The notes: generated by a model not told the origin, from the sequence alone. Numbered from the stretch's first letter, positions 22,687 through 36,468 are shown. The stretch is DNA of 64,000 nt from Asterias rubens (GCF_902459465.1 NC_047080.1:11816866-11880865), one strand, 5' to 3'. Translations and numbers: made by a program.

Positions 22687-25600
22687 TTATAATGTTGATG
22701 TGGGTGGGAACACAGATGTGGGATACTGCTGATCAAGCTGGCGGAACTTAAGGGCACACTTGTTGCGTTCAGATGTATAACCCAATTCATTGTACAGATG
22801 AGCCTGGAAGATAATCAAGAAAAAAAACCAAGAAATTAATGTAGCCCTCTTTAAGTGTCAAGACAACCTGACATTTTTTGGGAAAATAAAACAGGAAAAT
22901 AAGGGGCGAAATAGGTTCAAACAGTTTAAAATTTACAATGCAGGCAATGCATTTCTCAGCGAACACAAATATTTATATTATGCACATTTTAACAACCTGT
23001 CTTCCTCATTCACTTAATTGATTATGTAGGAAACTTAATGGATTATGTAGGAAACAGTGATTAACACAAAGCTGTATCCTTGAGACAGAAAGACAGGTGT
23101 ATCTAAATCATCCGACACCAAATTATTCTGAGAGACTCCATCAGCATCAACTAAGGGTCAAAAGATGCAACCCTGCATTATTGAAGCAACAAGTTTACAG
23201 AAATGAGCATTATTTTCGTTAAATGCCAAAATAAACGTTTTGATACAAAGTCTACCCCTACCCTTCCCCTGACCCCTGAGAAAAGGAAGTGAGAGGACAA
23301 GAAGGGGATACTTTACTTGAAGATAGATGACATCTTTGACTCGATACTCTGCCTCCATAGAGTGGTATCCATCCGCAGTGTCTTGAAGAAGTTGCACCAC
23401 CGATAGTAAGACTGCATAAAAATACACATAAGAATTCATTTCCAACTTATAATGTCAGCCATATTACATTTTAATGCAATGTATTTGTTACAGTTAAATG
23501 GTTGTTTAGAAAATGAATATAAGTTTTCAAAGTTTGCCTCTATCAATACACAGATTCTGCAATATTCAGTTGTTTATTCTTTTCTTAGAGAACTTCACAT
23601 TAAAAGGTTTTGTTTTGAGTACATGCAAGTGAAGACTGGACTCTCCTTCATGCAGACGAAATTCTGAAATTTTGAAATATATGTATCATTTGAAGTGGTA
23701 ATAGGGTTTAAATTTTCCAAATGGAAAAGTTTATAATATCTTTTTTTGACAGCACAATCACTGCAGGTTGTTGAGTTTTGATAAAAATTTTTGATTCACA
23801 AAGTTGAGGGTTTAATTGAGTCTAGGTTGTGACTTGCCAGCCTATTAACAAAGCTCGGTATTCCAAGGCCATAGCAACACCAATATTCTACGAGTACAAC
23901 AATAAGTTCAATTCACAGAGTCTGTCTGTGGATAACTATTTTTTGATAAAGGATTGTACTCTAAAAGGACATATGAAAATATGATACAAGGTCACTTTAA
24001 AGCATATTGACTTAATGGTACACAATTCATCCATTCCCATCTGTTGGGTAAAAACAGATGCATTTAATCAAATAAGGTTTTTAAGAGTTAAACAAAAAAT
24101 ATTTCAATACTTGGTAACGGATATTTTGCCTCTTCCCAAAATATCACAGGTTGACTGGCCGGCTTGATCCCAAAATACATATACAAAGAGTACAAGTAGT
24201 TCTTATGTAAAATTCCTTCTTAACAGCATAACTGTAAATTAATAACTATTAATTTGGGTGTTTTTTCTCTCTCGATTTGTTTATATCCCCGATGCAAGTT
24301 TAACATCTCTTGTATCGTTGCGAACCCGCTGCCAAAACATAGGATTCGAACTGCTTCTAGCTACCGGGCAACCTTGGTAGTCTAGTTGGTAAGACACTGC
24401 TCTAGAATTGCAAGGGTCGCAGGTTAGAATCCCACCCGAGTAACATGCCTGTGATATTTGTTCACTTCACAGGACTTGGGAAAGTACTGAGTATACAGTG
24501 CTAATACACATCTGTGTATGGGTAAAACAAAATTTGTAATCAATTAATACCTGTTTTTCTATTGCCAGCATCTGTGGAAGATGAAGAGCAGGCGACTTGG
24601 CATTTTGCATACAGGAACTTAACACAGCATTGGTCATATAAAGTACCTATTAAAGAATTAAAAGGACAAGCTATAACTTTTTATTTCATAGAAAAACCTG
24701 ACACAATAATATTGTCTGAATCCATCGAAATCCAACACTGTGCCTGAGCTTATGAACACTGAGGAAATTGGCGTGGATGCTCATACGCCACATATTGTGG
24801 TGTGTTATGGCCGAGCGGTTAAGCCTTTGAAACTGTCTGGAAACACAACACAATGGAGTTTGTCAATAAGGCTGGGTTTATAGCATCAAATCCTAAAAAA
24901 TGCAAAGTTGCAAAATAGTTGTGAAAAGGGGCATTTCCAGGGCACTGGTGAAATGAAGAAATAGGTCTATGCCAAGTGTCAAAGCCAGCTTTTTGAACAG
25001 GACATAAGTGTTTACATGAATATAGACAATTCAGCCCAATATTCAGACAAATAATGTTATGGTTGCATCAGAGGACGAAGGTAAAAAGGGGCGGGAACAT
25101 AGGGTTAATTACAAAGAGAGTCAACAATCCGTGCATTATCTAAAAGATACAAGCTCCTCACAGACTATTATATGGTAATGTTGCTATACAAAACAAGTTA
25201 AACATTAAATGATGTGTTTGTTAGTTTCACACGCGTAGACAACATGTCCCGAGATTCAACTGAACTCGATCTATATCCGTCTGTATTGCATTGACTCAAA
25301 AGGTAAGACAGCTGTGCTGGAGACCAATGATGTTAACAGGTATAGACCTAGCTGACTGGGGTTACAGAAGGGGCACAAGCCCCTCCCCTCTCCCGGAATA
25401 GATGTGTAATCTGTTTAGTAGTAACTACTCTTACGGATTGTTTATGTTTGTCTTTAGTACATTTCTGTATATTTGAGTTTTAACAATATAAAATATAAAT
25501 ATTGTAAACTCAGTTGTGATTGTGTTTTTTTAGATAGAATAACTAATACCATAGCCAAAAAACGGTGCACCAAATGGCTTGAAATACGCCTTTGGCTGCA

Positions 25601-28600
25601 ATGTGTTTTTTTCCAATAAACCAATTTATAATAAAAAACGGGTAAAAGTATTAATAGACATTAAATGTACATTTTTTGCTTCATCGTTGCCAACGAGTTA
25701 ACAGTACAATAGACCATAATTATTGCATAGGCCTTCATGTTCACACAGATGCAGGGGCATTCTGTATGTATTGGGCTTCAACTGAGAAAGTACTATTGTA
25801 TTCCTGTAATGAGATGGAAAATCAGGACTTCTATGCCATTTCTTTTCTTGCTTTAGAAAAAAAAAAAAAAAAAAAAACATGCCCACACAAATCCCATCTA
25901 CTATTCTCTGTGGGTGGTTATAAGTCTGCAAATAACTGCACTGAGACAGGAAACATAAGGCATAGATCATTTTACAGCCAACTACCTTAATGCAGTACTT
26001 TGTGACCAAACCCATGATTCTGCAAGCAAAATAACAAGACTTGTCTTGACTCTTGAGGCATTATTAATATTTTTTTCTGATCTTTAACATGAAATTGAAT
26101 TTTTGTCTGAGTTGCTTTATGGTCACATATCCCCATGAAACCCTCTTCCTTTTTTCTGAATGTAATTTATTTTCTATTGCAAAATGGAGGAGAGAATTGT
26201 TTTCCAAAATCATGTGGAAACCTTGGAATGTTTTATAACCATACCTATTGTTTTAAATATTTTTGGTTTTCATTATCCCTACGAAGTAAGTAAAACAGCA
26301 GTAATATCAACTTAAGAATGAATACAAATTACATTGCATTGCAAAATCTGTTAAAAAATTGGGTAATCTAACATGTTTCTGTTTTACAATTGGGTGAGGT
26401 AACTTCTCTAGTTATAAAAAGGCAACCTAAAGGGAGTCTATGAATAATGTGGTTATCATAAAGATGTCAAACAATGGGATAATAATCACTCTGTATAAAT
26501 AGGTATGTGTACAATAACCATTGGGTTACCCTTGTTAGTCAACACGCCCATTGTTCAAGCCAAGGTCTAAACTTCTTTTATAATACTCCAAAGCTCAGGT
26601 TTTTGGTGTCTATTTTGAGCAGGAAAAGGTTGCCAACAAAATGACAATTTTTTTTCTTTCTAGTTTTCTGCAGGATTATACTTTACAAAAAAGGTGTTAC
26701 TAATTATTCCCTGCCTAACCTCTCTTTGCAAGGTGAGCACAGGACAAAGTTAATTTTTTTTTGTCCCGGCCTGAGGCCAGTGATTTAAGCGTCAGGCCAG
26801 TGATTTAAGCGTCGGCCCAGTAAACTCATGAGCAAACAAGTCCAGTGTCTTTTGTTTTTCAATTGAACAATAATACCTCACCTTGTAATATCTTGAACAA
26901 AAACAAAATTGTTCAAATGTTGACTTTTGAGTCTTATAAATACCTTTCAATACTCAATGAGATAAATATTCTTATTTATGCGCCTGTTCAAACAAAAACA
27001 GTTTTAAAGTTTAAAATGTATACAACAGGGTTTTTCTGCTTTTCTGAAAACACTTCTGGTCATGTAGAAAGTTTGAGCGACACACATGGATTTCAACACA
27101 AATTCAAGCCTTGGACACTAATCATACGATAACTAAAGTAACCTTTTATGGCATTCAATTGTGTTGATTGTGTCCACTTATGGTGCACTAAAGAGTTAAA
27201 GTTTGGAGAGTGACTAGATGTTGAAATGATAAAAAGAATCAGCTGATCTTTGTTTACCCAAAGGCCAGTCTGGTAAACACTGAGCAGAAATCAAGATCAG
27301 GGTTTGACAATTGACATTAGGGGTTAACAACCACCGCACAATTCAAGCAGACAATTTCGCTTACAAATTTTCAGCTAATAAACATTTGCAAGATACCAGT
27401 CAATGAGTGACATGGTATATGATATGCATATAACATGGTAACCGTATTGTGGTAAGCAGTTTTGTTGTGCTTAGTTACTTTTTTTATGGGGTTGAGCAGC
27501 TCTATCAGTTAGTCCCAGTGCCCATTTCAGAAAATTTCACTTAAACGTGGTGCATATGACCTGGTATAAAATTGGCTGGTAAGTAATCTTGTTCTGGTAA
27601 GCACACTTTTAATGTGCTTAGTTACTTTTCGTGACTAAGCAGCTCACTGAACTTTGGGGCCAGTTGCAAAGGTTATTAGTTCCTACCCACCAATGTCAGA
27701 CTTTGGCTATTGGTCAGAACCTTTCCATACAATTAGGTCACGTTGATGTGGAGGCAGATGAACTTTTTCTAACTTTTTTCTGAACTTCTTCTGACTCGCC
27801 AAATTAACCTACATACGGCAGATCTTTTGTACATAATTTTTACTTAAATACTGTGTACTTAATGTTGGTAAATTATAATACTACTTCTACCACATCATCA
27901 AGTAAATATCTTTTAATGAGAATATGGTGGGATGGTGCAACATTTGTGTTTGGAAAAGTAGTTTCATTAAACTAATTTTTTCATAACTGAAGGAGCTTAA
28001 GACGCTCCCTGAGGACACGAAGCAGTGGATAAAAATAAAGACGGACTGATTGCAAATGTATGATGTTTCTAATACTTCAGTGGCAGAACACACACTACAC
28101 AGTATAAATTTGAGAAATTAACATTATTTGCAAACATTTTCAGACAATCCCTAAACATTCTACTTAATCCTTTAATACTTAATGGGGTCATCCCTGAGGA
28201 AATTAGGCAAGTGTGTCAATATTTTAAATACTGATTAGGGGGTGGTAACTCGGCAAAGTAAACAGAGCTGCCTCTTCAGAGCTGACGTAGGAAACACGTT
28301 TTAGGAAACACGTTTTGAGTGACGAACAATGCTTTTATATTACTGCTTGATAATGTGGGCGTATATGTCAGGAAAACAAAATCTGTTTTAGTCAAATTTT
28401 GAGGATTTTCGGTATGCAGGTAAAATTCTACATAATTTCATTGTTTTTTTGTAATATTTAAATTGCTCTCGTACAAATCTTGTTTTTCTTGGGCCCCCAA
28501 TTCCATTTTTTCTGTTCCGCTGCCTATGTATTGGTTCTTTACTTATTGGAGTGCTAGTGATTTGTTTTTTCTGTTTACATTTGATGTTAATTTCTGTAAT

Positions 28601-31600
28601 GTATTTCAATGTTTTAAACTTGTACAAAACATTAAATTCAGCCTAATGGCTATGAAAATTATTTCTCACATAACCATTTCAAATCAAATCAAATCAAAAT
28701 CCTTCTTGTGTGAAAGGAGTGAGTTCCAACAGATATTCAATGACCATTGGGCCATAGCCTCAATACAACGTGTGAGTTTGGCTGATTGCCAGCCTTGTAG
28801 TTCACAACTTCACAGTGACGTCAATTCTAAACAGTGCATTCAGATGAATTCTTGCATAAAATATAAATATTGGATCCTAAGAATAACAATAACCCAAACT
28901 ACTCTTGTAAACTCTTGCATCAGTGAGTTCAAACCATTTGGCCCCATTTGGGTGTGTTGCCACCCACAACTAAACACACAATTGTCTATGTGTTATGCAT
29001 ATGTATTCACCATAATGATATCATACTGCAGGCTACTTTGGGCAGGCATAGCATATAAAGGGTGGACCTGAGAACAAAACAGGTCAACACAAGGCATGGT
29101 TTTGAAACACTATGTGGACTTAAGTCCACAGAGTATTTTTTTAACATTTTTTTTCTTCTAAAAAGTGCACAGAACAAAAACAGTCCCACAAAGGGTATGC
29201 AATACAGTGGTTTGTGTGTATCTATCACTAAAAAATGTGTATGACATTAAATGGTCACATAGTAGGAGGTTTAATGATAAACATTCCAGATTTTGACTCA
29301 CCACTTGCAAGAACTTGGGGCATGATTCCATCCACTAGGGTTAGAGCATGTTTGTGCATCTTCATCATTAGCTATAACAAAACAACAAACAGGATTATCA
29401 AACTAAATTCTTTATTTAGGAATGCAATTCACATCATAATTTTTACAAACTAGAATCCATGCCTTCTTTAAAAACAAAAAACTTTTCATTTAAAACAAAA
29501 TAAAATTGACAAGAAGATAATGTCCATTCTCCCCAGAGTTGACCTGTGTACAAATTATCAAACATTGATCGTTGTTGCAACTGCCATAATAGAGACATAA
29601 AATAAACTTTACCTGAACTTGTGCAAGACATGCCATTGCCTTGGTATACAGTGATGAGAGATGGTGAGTCTTACATAGTGCCAAGGCCTGCAACAGGTGC
29701 GGGATTGCTTGAGTGTGATTGGAGGTGGATGAATGCAGCTCTGATAACTCAATTAGAGTCCTAAAGAGAATAGAAGACAAAGCTTAATCATTTACTTCTC
29801 AAATATTCCTCCCTACATCAAATTTATACACTAGTCTTGAGAACTTTATGATTTGGGTCCAATTTAAAAATTTAAATAATTTGTGTACAAATTTGCTTAG
29901 CATCAAACAAAGTCATGCTTAGCAAAACTAGGTTACCAGACAAAATGTAATGTATGTTACTTGTGGGTATGGGAAGTCTGAGAGTAAGAGGTCTGAAACT
30001 AACGAAATCTCAAGATCCTAGACTATGGCAGTGCGTTGGCTGTGGCTATTGCTGAGGGTGTTGCTATGGGCAGCCTATACTTCAACGCATGTTACCATGG
30101 TGATCAAGCCATAGCCACTAATTTGGAAATGGCTTAAGTTTGAAGATATGAGACTGAGATGACTGTACCATACATGAAGCTCTGTGGTATACCCGTCTAT
30201 TTTGTCTCTGCATTCACCGAGGATGTCATTGATGATGTCAAAAGCAGCAGATGTCTGCCCTTGTTTCTTTAACAGAATTGCTCGTCTGAAACAAAAGGAT
30301 TTAACCCTTAAAAGGTGCAACATAAATTGGTCTCATAATTTCACACATAAAAGTTATATATCAAAATTTATATCATAATTTGTTGTTGATAATGGGAATA
30401 GAATTTAAGATAAAAGCTATCTTTGGACTTTCAAGAAAATGTATTGCCAAAACTTTCATTTTGTTAAATGAGCGCCAAGAACATGAAACATTATTTCAGA
30501 AAAGAGGGAAAATAGTTTGGCCATGGTTTGTTAGGCCTACTTGGTGAAGTAGTAAACCTCCAAGAGTAAACATTTGCCACCACAAGAGGGCGCTAATTCA
30601 TTAATCCAATAATGCCAAATGAAATCATCTCCAGAACTCACCTAAAGAGGGCGTCAGTCTCATTCAAAGGTGACAAGTTCAAAATGGCTTGTTCAGCTTG
30701 AGGCCATTTCCCTTGTAGTATGGCTTTGTCAAATAACAACTTCTGTTCACATTCCATCCACAACTGGGCAGACAAAAAAAAAAACCAAGGAGGATTATAA
30801 AAAAAGAAACAATTCATAGAATCAAAGAAGAAAACAAATAATAGAATCAGTTATAAAATAAATGAAACAAAATATGACAAATGAAGTAAAACATTTTATC
30901 TGAACACAGTTTATTTCCTTACCTTTGCATGTCTTGAGAGGAATGGAAATCTGTCTTTAGCCAGCTTCAGGATGTCTTGAGCAGCAGCATACATTCCTTG
31001 TTCAGCATGGAGACGAGCTTGGTTATACATAGCAAGACAAATAACTTCGCTGTCTTTAGTGATCAAGCAGTTATTAGACGCTCCACCGGGGAGATCTTGA
31101 TGACTGAGATGAAGAAGTAGCTGGTCACAGTGGGAGGACATTGTCCTTCGTTAAAGAAAAAAAGAACGACAAATGAGGAATGGTTAGTTACAGATCGAGA
31201 GATCTCTTATAGAATGAATAGCTTCCCAACCAAGAAGCTGCCAGGCCTGATCTCACTGAGACAACAAAGGTGGTTGCCTCCATGCCCCCTGGCCGTTGCC
31301 TCAGTGTCCTTCAAATGCTCCAGTAGAAACTTATAACTTCCTCACAGGGTGCCTTTTATCGAGGAGAAAATGCCTTGGTGCCCTTGCCCTTTCCAAAAAC
31401 CTCGCATACAGGCCTGATCTGCAATTGCTTTTAATGTTTTATTTTAATTTATTTTATAACACGTCCAACACTAATAACAGTATCACTAGGAAACAAAAAG
31501 AAAAATGTTCAGTTTCAGATGTGGGAGGAAAGCCCAAAGTAAAAAACACAAGCATTCAGGTAGGGACTGAAACCCAATCCAAAATGCAAGGCTCTGGTCT

Positions 31601-34600
31601 GAGGTGGGATTTGAACCAGGGGTCCACAGAGGTGAAAGGCAAGGAAAGAAAACACTGAGCCAACCTGGGGCCGATTTCACAAAGATCTAAGATTGATCGT
31701 AACTGCAAATCAATCGTAGTTGCTATGAAAATGGTGATGTCACAATACAAATTACTATGGTGATACTGAAAAATTGTCTTGCGATGAATTTTATTGCTTT
31801 GTGAAATCGGCCCCTGATCCTCTAGTTGATCTCTATTAGCAAGACGCTTTATTTTCTCAAATGCAAAGCTTTTAATTAGCAGGAAAAGGGTTGGACCGTA
31901 GTCAGATTCCTGGTTTATGATGACACAGGCCTGGGATTAGACAGCCTCTGTTACCCCTTGTCTCGACCTTGGAGCTCGTTCAAAAGTTTCCCATAGACTT
32001 CAACATTCTGCAACGAAACTGCCCTTTGCAAACTAAAAATGGCCTTGCCCTCGCTAAGATGAAATTCCTGGTTTATGTCATGAGTGCTCACTCACCTGTG
32101 TCCGTACATCTGCCAGAGGGCACTTTGCTGAGCCAGACTGGTTTGAACCAGTTGTGGCTGGTTGTGTTTGCAGTTCAGGACATCACTTTTAGTCAGGTAT
32201 TCAAAGACACTAAAAGGAAAGAAGGGTGAAGAGGTTTATCTTTACTTTGTGATGTTTGTGGACAAAGGAAAGGTGTCATTCCAAACAGGGTCCAATTTCA
32301 TGGCTCTGCAGAGTTCTGTGATTTAGGGCCCAACAAAATTTGATCAGGCAACTGGCACAAGTGCTGAAAAAGTCAGGTTGTGAAATGCAATAGAAAGGTG
32401 TATTATTACATGCTTTTAGGGTGCCTAAAGTGTAGAATTCTGTGGCACCATGATTTGGGGTCCGATATACTATACATGTAAATTACCTGGCAGGATCGAC
32501 AGAGCTGAGACCTTTGTGTTGAGAAAAATGCTGAATACCCAGAGATGTCAGATACTGTTGGAAATACAAACAAATTGAGATCATTCGCGATTAATTCATT
32601 GCTTAACACAAAAATATGTCTTGAGTTAGACTTGATTTCAAGTCTGAGATCACAATTTTTCCTCATCATCAGCCAGGCAAAACACACCACCAGATTAGCT
32701 ATCACACACCCCAACTAGCAATAAGTAAATGGCGGAATTTAATCTAGTCATGAATTTACAGGTGCCAAGCTAAAGTCAGAGGCCCCGGACCTGCAGTCCA
32801 GTGTGATTTTTCGAGCCTTACAAATCATCTCTCGTTTCCCTTTACTTACCGGCAGATTCAAAGCATCTGAACGTAAGATGGAGCGATCTAGAAGATGAGA
32901 AACATCCTCCCCTTTCATCTTTTGAAGTCTGTATAACCAACTCTGCAAAGATAAGGTTTACATCATTAAGATTTACTCATGTTCAACCTGGTTTTTCTAA
33001 ACAGACCTGTGCTTGCTAATTGAACAGAAACATATACAGGAAATGTACAGAGAAGACAAAAAAGAAACTTTCAGTTTTAGATGTTTGAGGAAAACCCGAG
33101 AAATTATTGCAAAGAAAACCCACACAATCGCCTAAGCTTGGATGCAAGTACATGTACTTACCAGTGCATGTTGAAGGCAGATATTGTCGTTACTCTCATG
33201 TGCAATCCGGATTGCTTCTTTCAGCGCTAACAACGCTTCCTCCCTTTAAGAAGAAAAACAATCTCAACATTTCCAAAACAAGTTTATGGAAATAACCAAT
33301 CTTTCAAGATGACAACAGCTGAACCATTCGTATAATTGGACAATACTGAAAGTAAAATCAACTCTAGCCTTAACATCTGCTGTTACACTTTGAGGCTCAT
33401 GAATAACGCCAGATAGCTTTCAAACAGATGCTGCCAGATGTTCCTTTGGCCTTGCATTCATTTCAAAAGGAGATTTGCAGTCAATTCAGTGAATTCACTT
33501 GTACATGTACATATATATATGCAAGCTGAAAAACTACATCACCTTGGACCAATCATAACACAGATATGGAAAGCTCACTGCCATTTCTGCAATGAAATAA
33601 TTGTATCCAATGAAATCATTGGGCCTGTTAGACCAGTGCCTGTCACCAGACTAAATCCACTCTTACCTGTGACCAAAAGTGCAGTGTAGACCTGCCAGAT
33701 TGAGGGCAGCATAGCGGAAGCTTCTACTAGTTCCTTCATCTCTATTGCTGTTTGTATCATTGGTTTTGGGCAACAGACGATCAAAGTAACTATGGAGACT
33801 GCGTGTAGCACCACAGAACTCACTCAACCGCAGAGAGTTTAAATAGGAGAGAAAATGCTGTGGATTTTGAAGAGAATTAGGCAGTAACTTAGTTTACACT
33901 TTTAAAAGTAGTACATTATAAGGTTCAGCTTTAAAAACAAGAAATGTGTAATGAATACATGTGTAGTGTCATTTCCGTGATTATATTTATCTTCAGAAAC
34001 AAAACCCAAAAACAAAATTGAAATATAACACTCAAAAACATAATATAAGAACTAACTGTTTCCGGCAGATCAGGGTTAGTCTCTTTTAAAGCCGTTATCT
34101 CATATTGTAGCCTGCTTGGACTAAGAGCCCCTGGCTCTTCGTTTTGAAGTAGACGAGCCTGCTGTGCAATGAACACCTCTGCCTGCTGGTGTGTGAAGGT
34201 TTGTTCTGATGGCAGGTGCAATGTACCCACCCTGGAGAAAGAGACATGAAAATAAGAGTTAACTCTGTTTAAAATCTTTATTCCTTCTTCTGGCCATTGT
34301 AAAGTTCCAATACAAATTTATATTTTCCTCATACTTCTTCTTCTTCCTATATAAGTACAAGCCTCATAGATTACCCCTTACCAGAGGAAAATTCCTGTGC
34401 CCCTTCAAGGTCAAAGTTCAAGGTATGCTAGACTATGTAAGTCTTACTGGTATTCAACCATTTGGACATTAAAGTTTGTGATTTTGTTTCCTTCAGATTT
34501 CCAGAAAATCATATTCTTTCTTTCATAGTTATCTCGCAACTCCGACGACCAATCGACCTCAAATTTTCACAGGTTTGTTATTTTATGCATATGTTGAGAT

Positions 34601-36468
34601 ACAGCAAATGAGAAGACTGGTCTTTGACAATTACCAATAGTGTCCATTGGCTTTAAGTCTTGCATAGTCTATACTCAACAATCAACATTAGTGTAATGAA
34701 GTGACTGCATACCTTTTTGTTTGTCGATTTGCAGGTCTGGTCCTTTCTAACTCCTCGGTAGTCATTGTTCCTCCATCGTCCACTACACTGATGTCCATCA
34801 TGGCTTTGCTTCTCTCATCTTCGGTCAAGTGTCCATCCAGACCACTAAGGTATACCTTGAGACTTTTAAACAAACTGGACACCTGGTCAAAGGAGAGTTT
34901 GTCATAGGAGAGCACCATACGCCGAATGAAAATACCTGTCCAGAAAGCAACAACATTTTTATTAAATCATAAATCCTTACAATTTGTTAAATCAATGATG
35001 ATAGTGGAATCTGAGATGCATAAAAAAACTTGCAGCAACAACTACTTATCATTAACGGTTGTTGGTACGAAAGTCATTGTCTTTTTGCCTTGTACACTGC
35101 CCCACTGTGATTTGTAATTGTGCGCCTGTAAAGACGTGGTTACAGTGTTTAATTCTTATTCCTTGAATGTGTGTTGACATCTGTAACCCTGTTTCTTTTA
35201 TAGACGAACGCATAATTAACTTCTGATTGGAATTGGTTGGAACGATTAAACAGAAGTCACTAAATAACGGTTTAGGAAAGTAAATGTAAGTTATGCACAA
35301 CTCTAATTTTATTATTGATCTCATAATCCTTGTGGACTATAACTACTCCTAGAACTATTTTCGGTTACGTCCGGCTATCGTCTCCGGTGGGAGAGTTCTA
35401 GGAGTAGCCTTTAACTAGATCTCATAATTATCCTTACCAAGCACACTGTGTCGATGGACAGGTGATTGACCATTATTACTATCAAGTAGTTTATCCAGAG
35501 ATTGGATAAAATCAGCCAGTGCAGAAAGTCCTGAAGTGTTGATAGAACTCAACCTGGTAGAGTAAAAAATGTAGATTAAGTTTTAAAATGTTGTTTCTTC
35601 ACATACATGAAAATAGTGTGTTATTGATTTGGGGTTCAACTACTTCTATAAACTATACGGAGCCTTATATTTATAATATATAGTTTCTAGAAGTAGAGTT
35701 CAACAAAGAAATATTGACAAGAGTGGGATTTGAATGAGGATTTGAATTATTTGTTTTTGCTGTTGAACAAATGCAAACTTACATTTCTATCAAATCTTTG
35801 CTCAGTTCTTCATCGATTTCCTTCACTCCCATCAGCAGATCTTGAAATTCCATATCAGAGCTCTGAAGTAAAATCAATGAAATATTAAGTGTAATTTAAT
35901 AATAAACCTAATGTCGGTCAAAATTGTGAATCGAAACACTCAACTCAATCACATTCAAAAACAAATTTCAAAATGGAAGTAATGCCTATTATTATTATTA
36001 AAAGTAAGATCCTGAAAATGAACAATATATAAAGTTTATATTATTATTAAAAGTATTAAACATGATAAAACATACCATGAATCATGATTAATTATTAATA
36101 CATAATTGTGAAGAGAGGCTTACCTGGATCCATTTTAACATCGAGAGTGCGAAATTTCGGCTGACCATAACACTCCAGCCTGTTGCAGCAGTTGCACCCG
36201 GTCTTACACTACTTGCACTGAGCTCACCTCCACCCTCAACCGGTGATTCCTTCGCATCCGACCCACCAGTTGAAGCTGCCGGCCACGGTGCAAATGACTC
36301 CTCGTCCGTACCCGTATTTTGCCCCGATCCGGTCACCAAGACCGGTGACATTGCAACAGGACATTTCTCGTTAAACTCCTTCTCAGCAAACACAGTAACT
36401 AAGACAGCAAGGGACACTTTATGAGGTGTGACCCATTCTTTCCCTGAGCCAACATGAGACGGATTCAT
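22687..36468 (-). CDS. ANAPC5: Anaphase-promoting complex subunit 5, complete in 18 exons
   Basis: A TPR-type scaffold subunit of the APC/C ubiquitin ligase, which drives mitotic exit. Exons, minus strand: 36468-36124, 35862-35783, 35553-35438, 34935-34713, 34231-34057, 33857-33667, 33243-33162, 32942-32850, 32554-32487, 32209-32096, 31145-30923, 30763-30642, 30285-30169, 29760-29613, 29371-29302, 24646-24551, 23411-23317 and 22803-22687 (TAA). Phases agree at every junction; 824 residues against 755 in human. Diagnostic stretches are KEWVTPHKVSLAVLV at the N-terminus, MVLSYDKLSFDQV, QAEVFIAQQARLLQNEE, RYAALNLAGLHC, LKEAIRIAHESND, YNQARLHAEQGMYAAA, LLQALALCK, KFLYAKCQVA and AHLYNELG near the end. 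The exon at 24646 lies alone in a roughly 6-kb interval and was located by phase and by the AKCQVA motif. The start is the only in-frame ATG before the conserved WVTP block. Exon 1 carries a Ser/Gly/Pro-rich stretch (about 44-93) where human has a helical segment. Confidence 0.95.
24371..24540 (+). mobile_element. tRNA-derived SINE in an ANAPC5 intron
   Basis: The A box TAGTCTAGTTGG (24379-24390) and B box GGTTAGAATCC (24422-24432) sit at tRNA spacing and are followed by a non-tRNA body. It ends just before the ANAPC5 exon at 24551. Confidence 0.75.
24803..24870 (+). mobile_element. Leu/Ser-tRNA-like SINE head, truncated
   Basis: TTATGGCCGAGCGGTTAAGC is very close to the D-arm start of class II tRNAs. 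No B box follows at the expected distance, so it is a truncated SINE head rather than a tRNA gene. Confidence 0.45.
24900..29300. other. Large ANAPC5 intron with repeats
   Basis: Interval between the ANAPC5 exons at 24646 and 29302. It contains the retrotransposon-like end near 25590, a poly-A run at 25857, a 23-bp direct duplication (GGCCAGTGATTTAAGCGTC twice, 26770-26815), a GCTTAAGC-type MITE remnant at about 27440-27663, and a short AAATC array at 28680. No coding exon of ANAPC5 is missing here: the phases close without one. Confidence 0.6.
25590..25650 (+). repeat. Interspersed repeat fragment matching the one at 4290
   Basis: GCCTTTGGCTGCAATGTG, then a T run and AATAAACCAATTTATAATAA, is the opposite-orientation partner of the 4290 fragment. 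Confidence 0.55.
30010..30120 (+). repeat. Interspersed repeat with GGCTGTGGCT block in an ANAPC5 intron
   Basis: TTGGCTGTGGCTATTGC, GGGTGTTG, GGGCAACCT-like and CATGGTGATCAAGCC blocks recur in the same order near 40949-41055 and, more diverged, at 58558-58660. Family unidentified. Confidence 0.6.
31230..31430. repeat. Interspersed repeat rich in TTGCCTCCATGCCCC / GCCTTGGTGCCC
   Basis: The same phrases occur in inverse order near 57640-57900, and a third piece at 31960-32070 matches 57550-57650 on the opposite strand (GGCAAGGCCATTTT, GCAAAGGGCA). A dispersed GC-richer repeat of unknown class, intronic here. Confidence 0.6.
31556..31666 (-). mobile_element. tRNA-derived SINE
   Basis: Minus strand: CAGGTTGGCTCAGTGT as A-box region and GGTTCAAATCCCACC (31617-31603) as B box. 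It abuts the MITE that begins at 31667. Confidence 0.65.
31667..31814. mobile_element. MITE with GGGGCCGATTTCACAAAG ends (148 bp)
   Basis: The two ends are exact inverted copies of GGGGCCGATTTCACAAAG (18 bp). The interior GATGTCACAATACAAAT, ACTATGG and ATACTGA recurs in a diverged copy at about 47455-47575, where the ends have decayed. Confidence 0.85.
34512..34656 (-). mobile_element. TTAA MITE, half copy
   Basis: Minus-strand match to the left 145 bp of the 386-bp family, with a terminal TTAA at 34656. The other half is missing. It lies in an ANAPC5 intron. Confidence 0.8.
35343..35407. repeat. Hairpin element, 14-bp perfect arms
   Basis: CTACTCCTAGAACT (35343-35356) and its complement (35394-35407) flank a segment that includes GGCTATCGTCTCC. 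The same arm and the CTATCGTCTCC motif occur at 53030-53230 and 54857-54936. Confidence 0.75.

Noticed and set aside
24562-24747. 61-codon plus-strand open frame
   Set aside because: It is the antisense of the ANAPC5 exon 24646-24551, which has phase agreement and family similarity.
24803-24870. Leucine or serine tRNA gene
   Set aside because: Only the 5' half resembles a class II tRNA. No anticodon arm or B box follows.
28463-29071. 202-codon open frame on the plus strand inside an ANAPC5 intron
   Set aside because: The composition (Phe, Cys, Ser, Ile rich) reflects T-rich intron. No domain or splice context. Probably chance or a decayed repeat.
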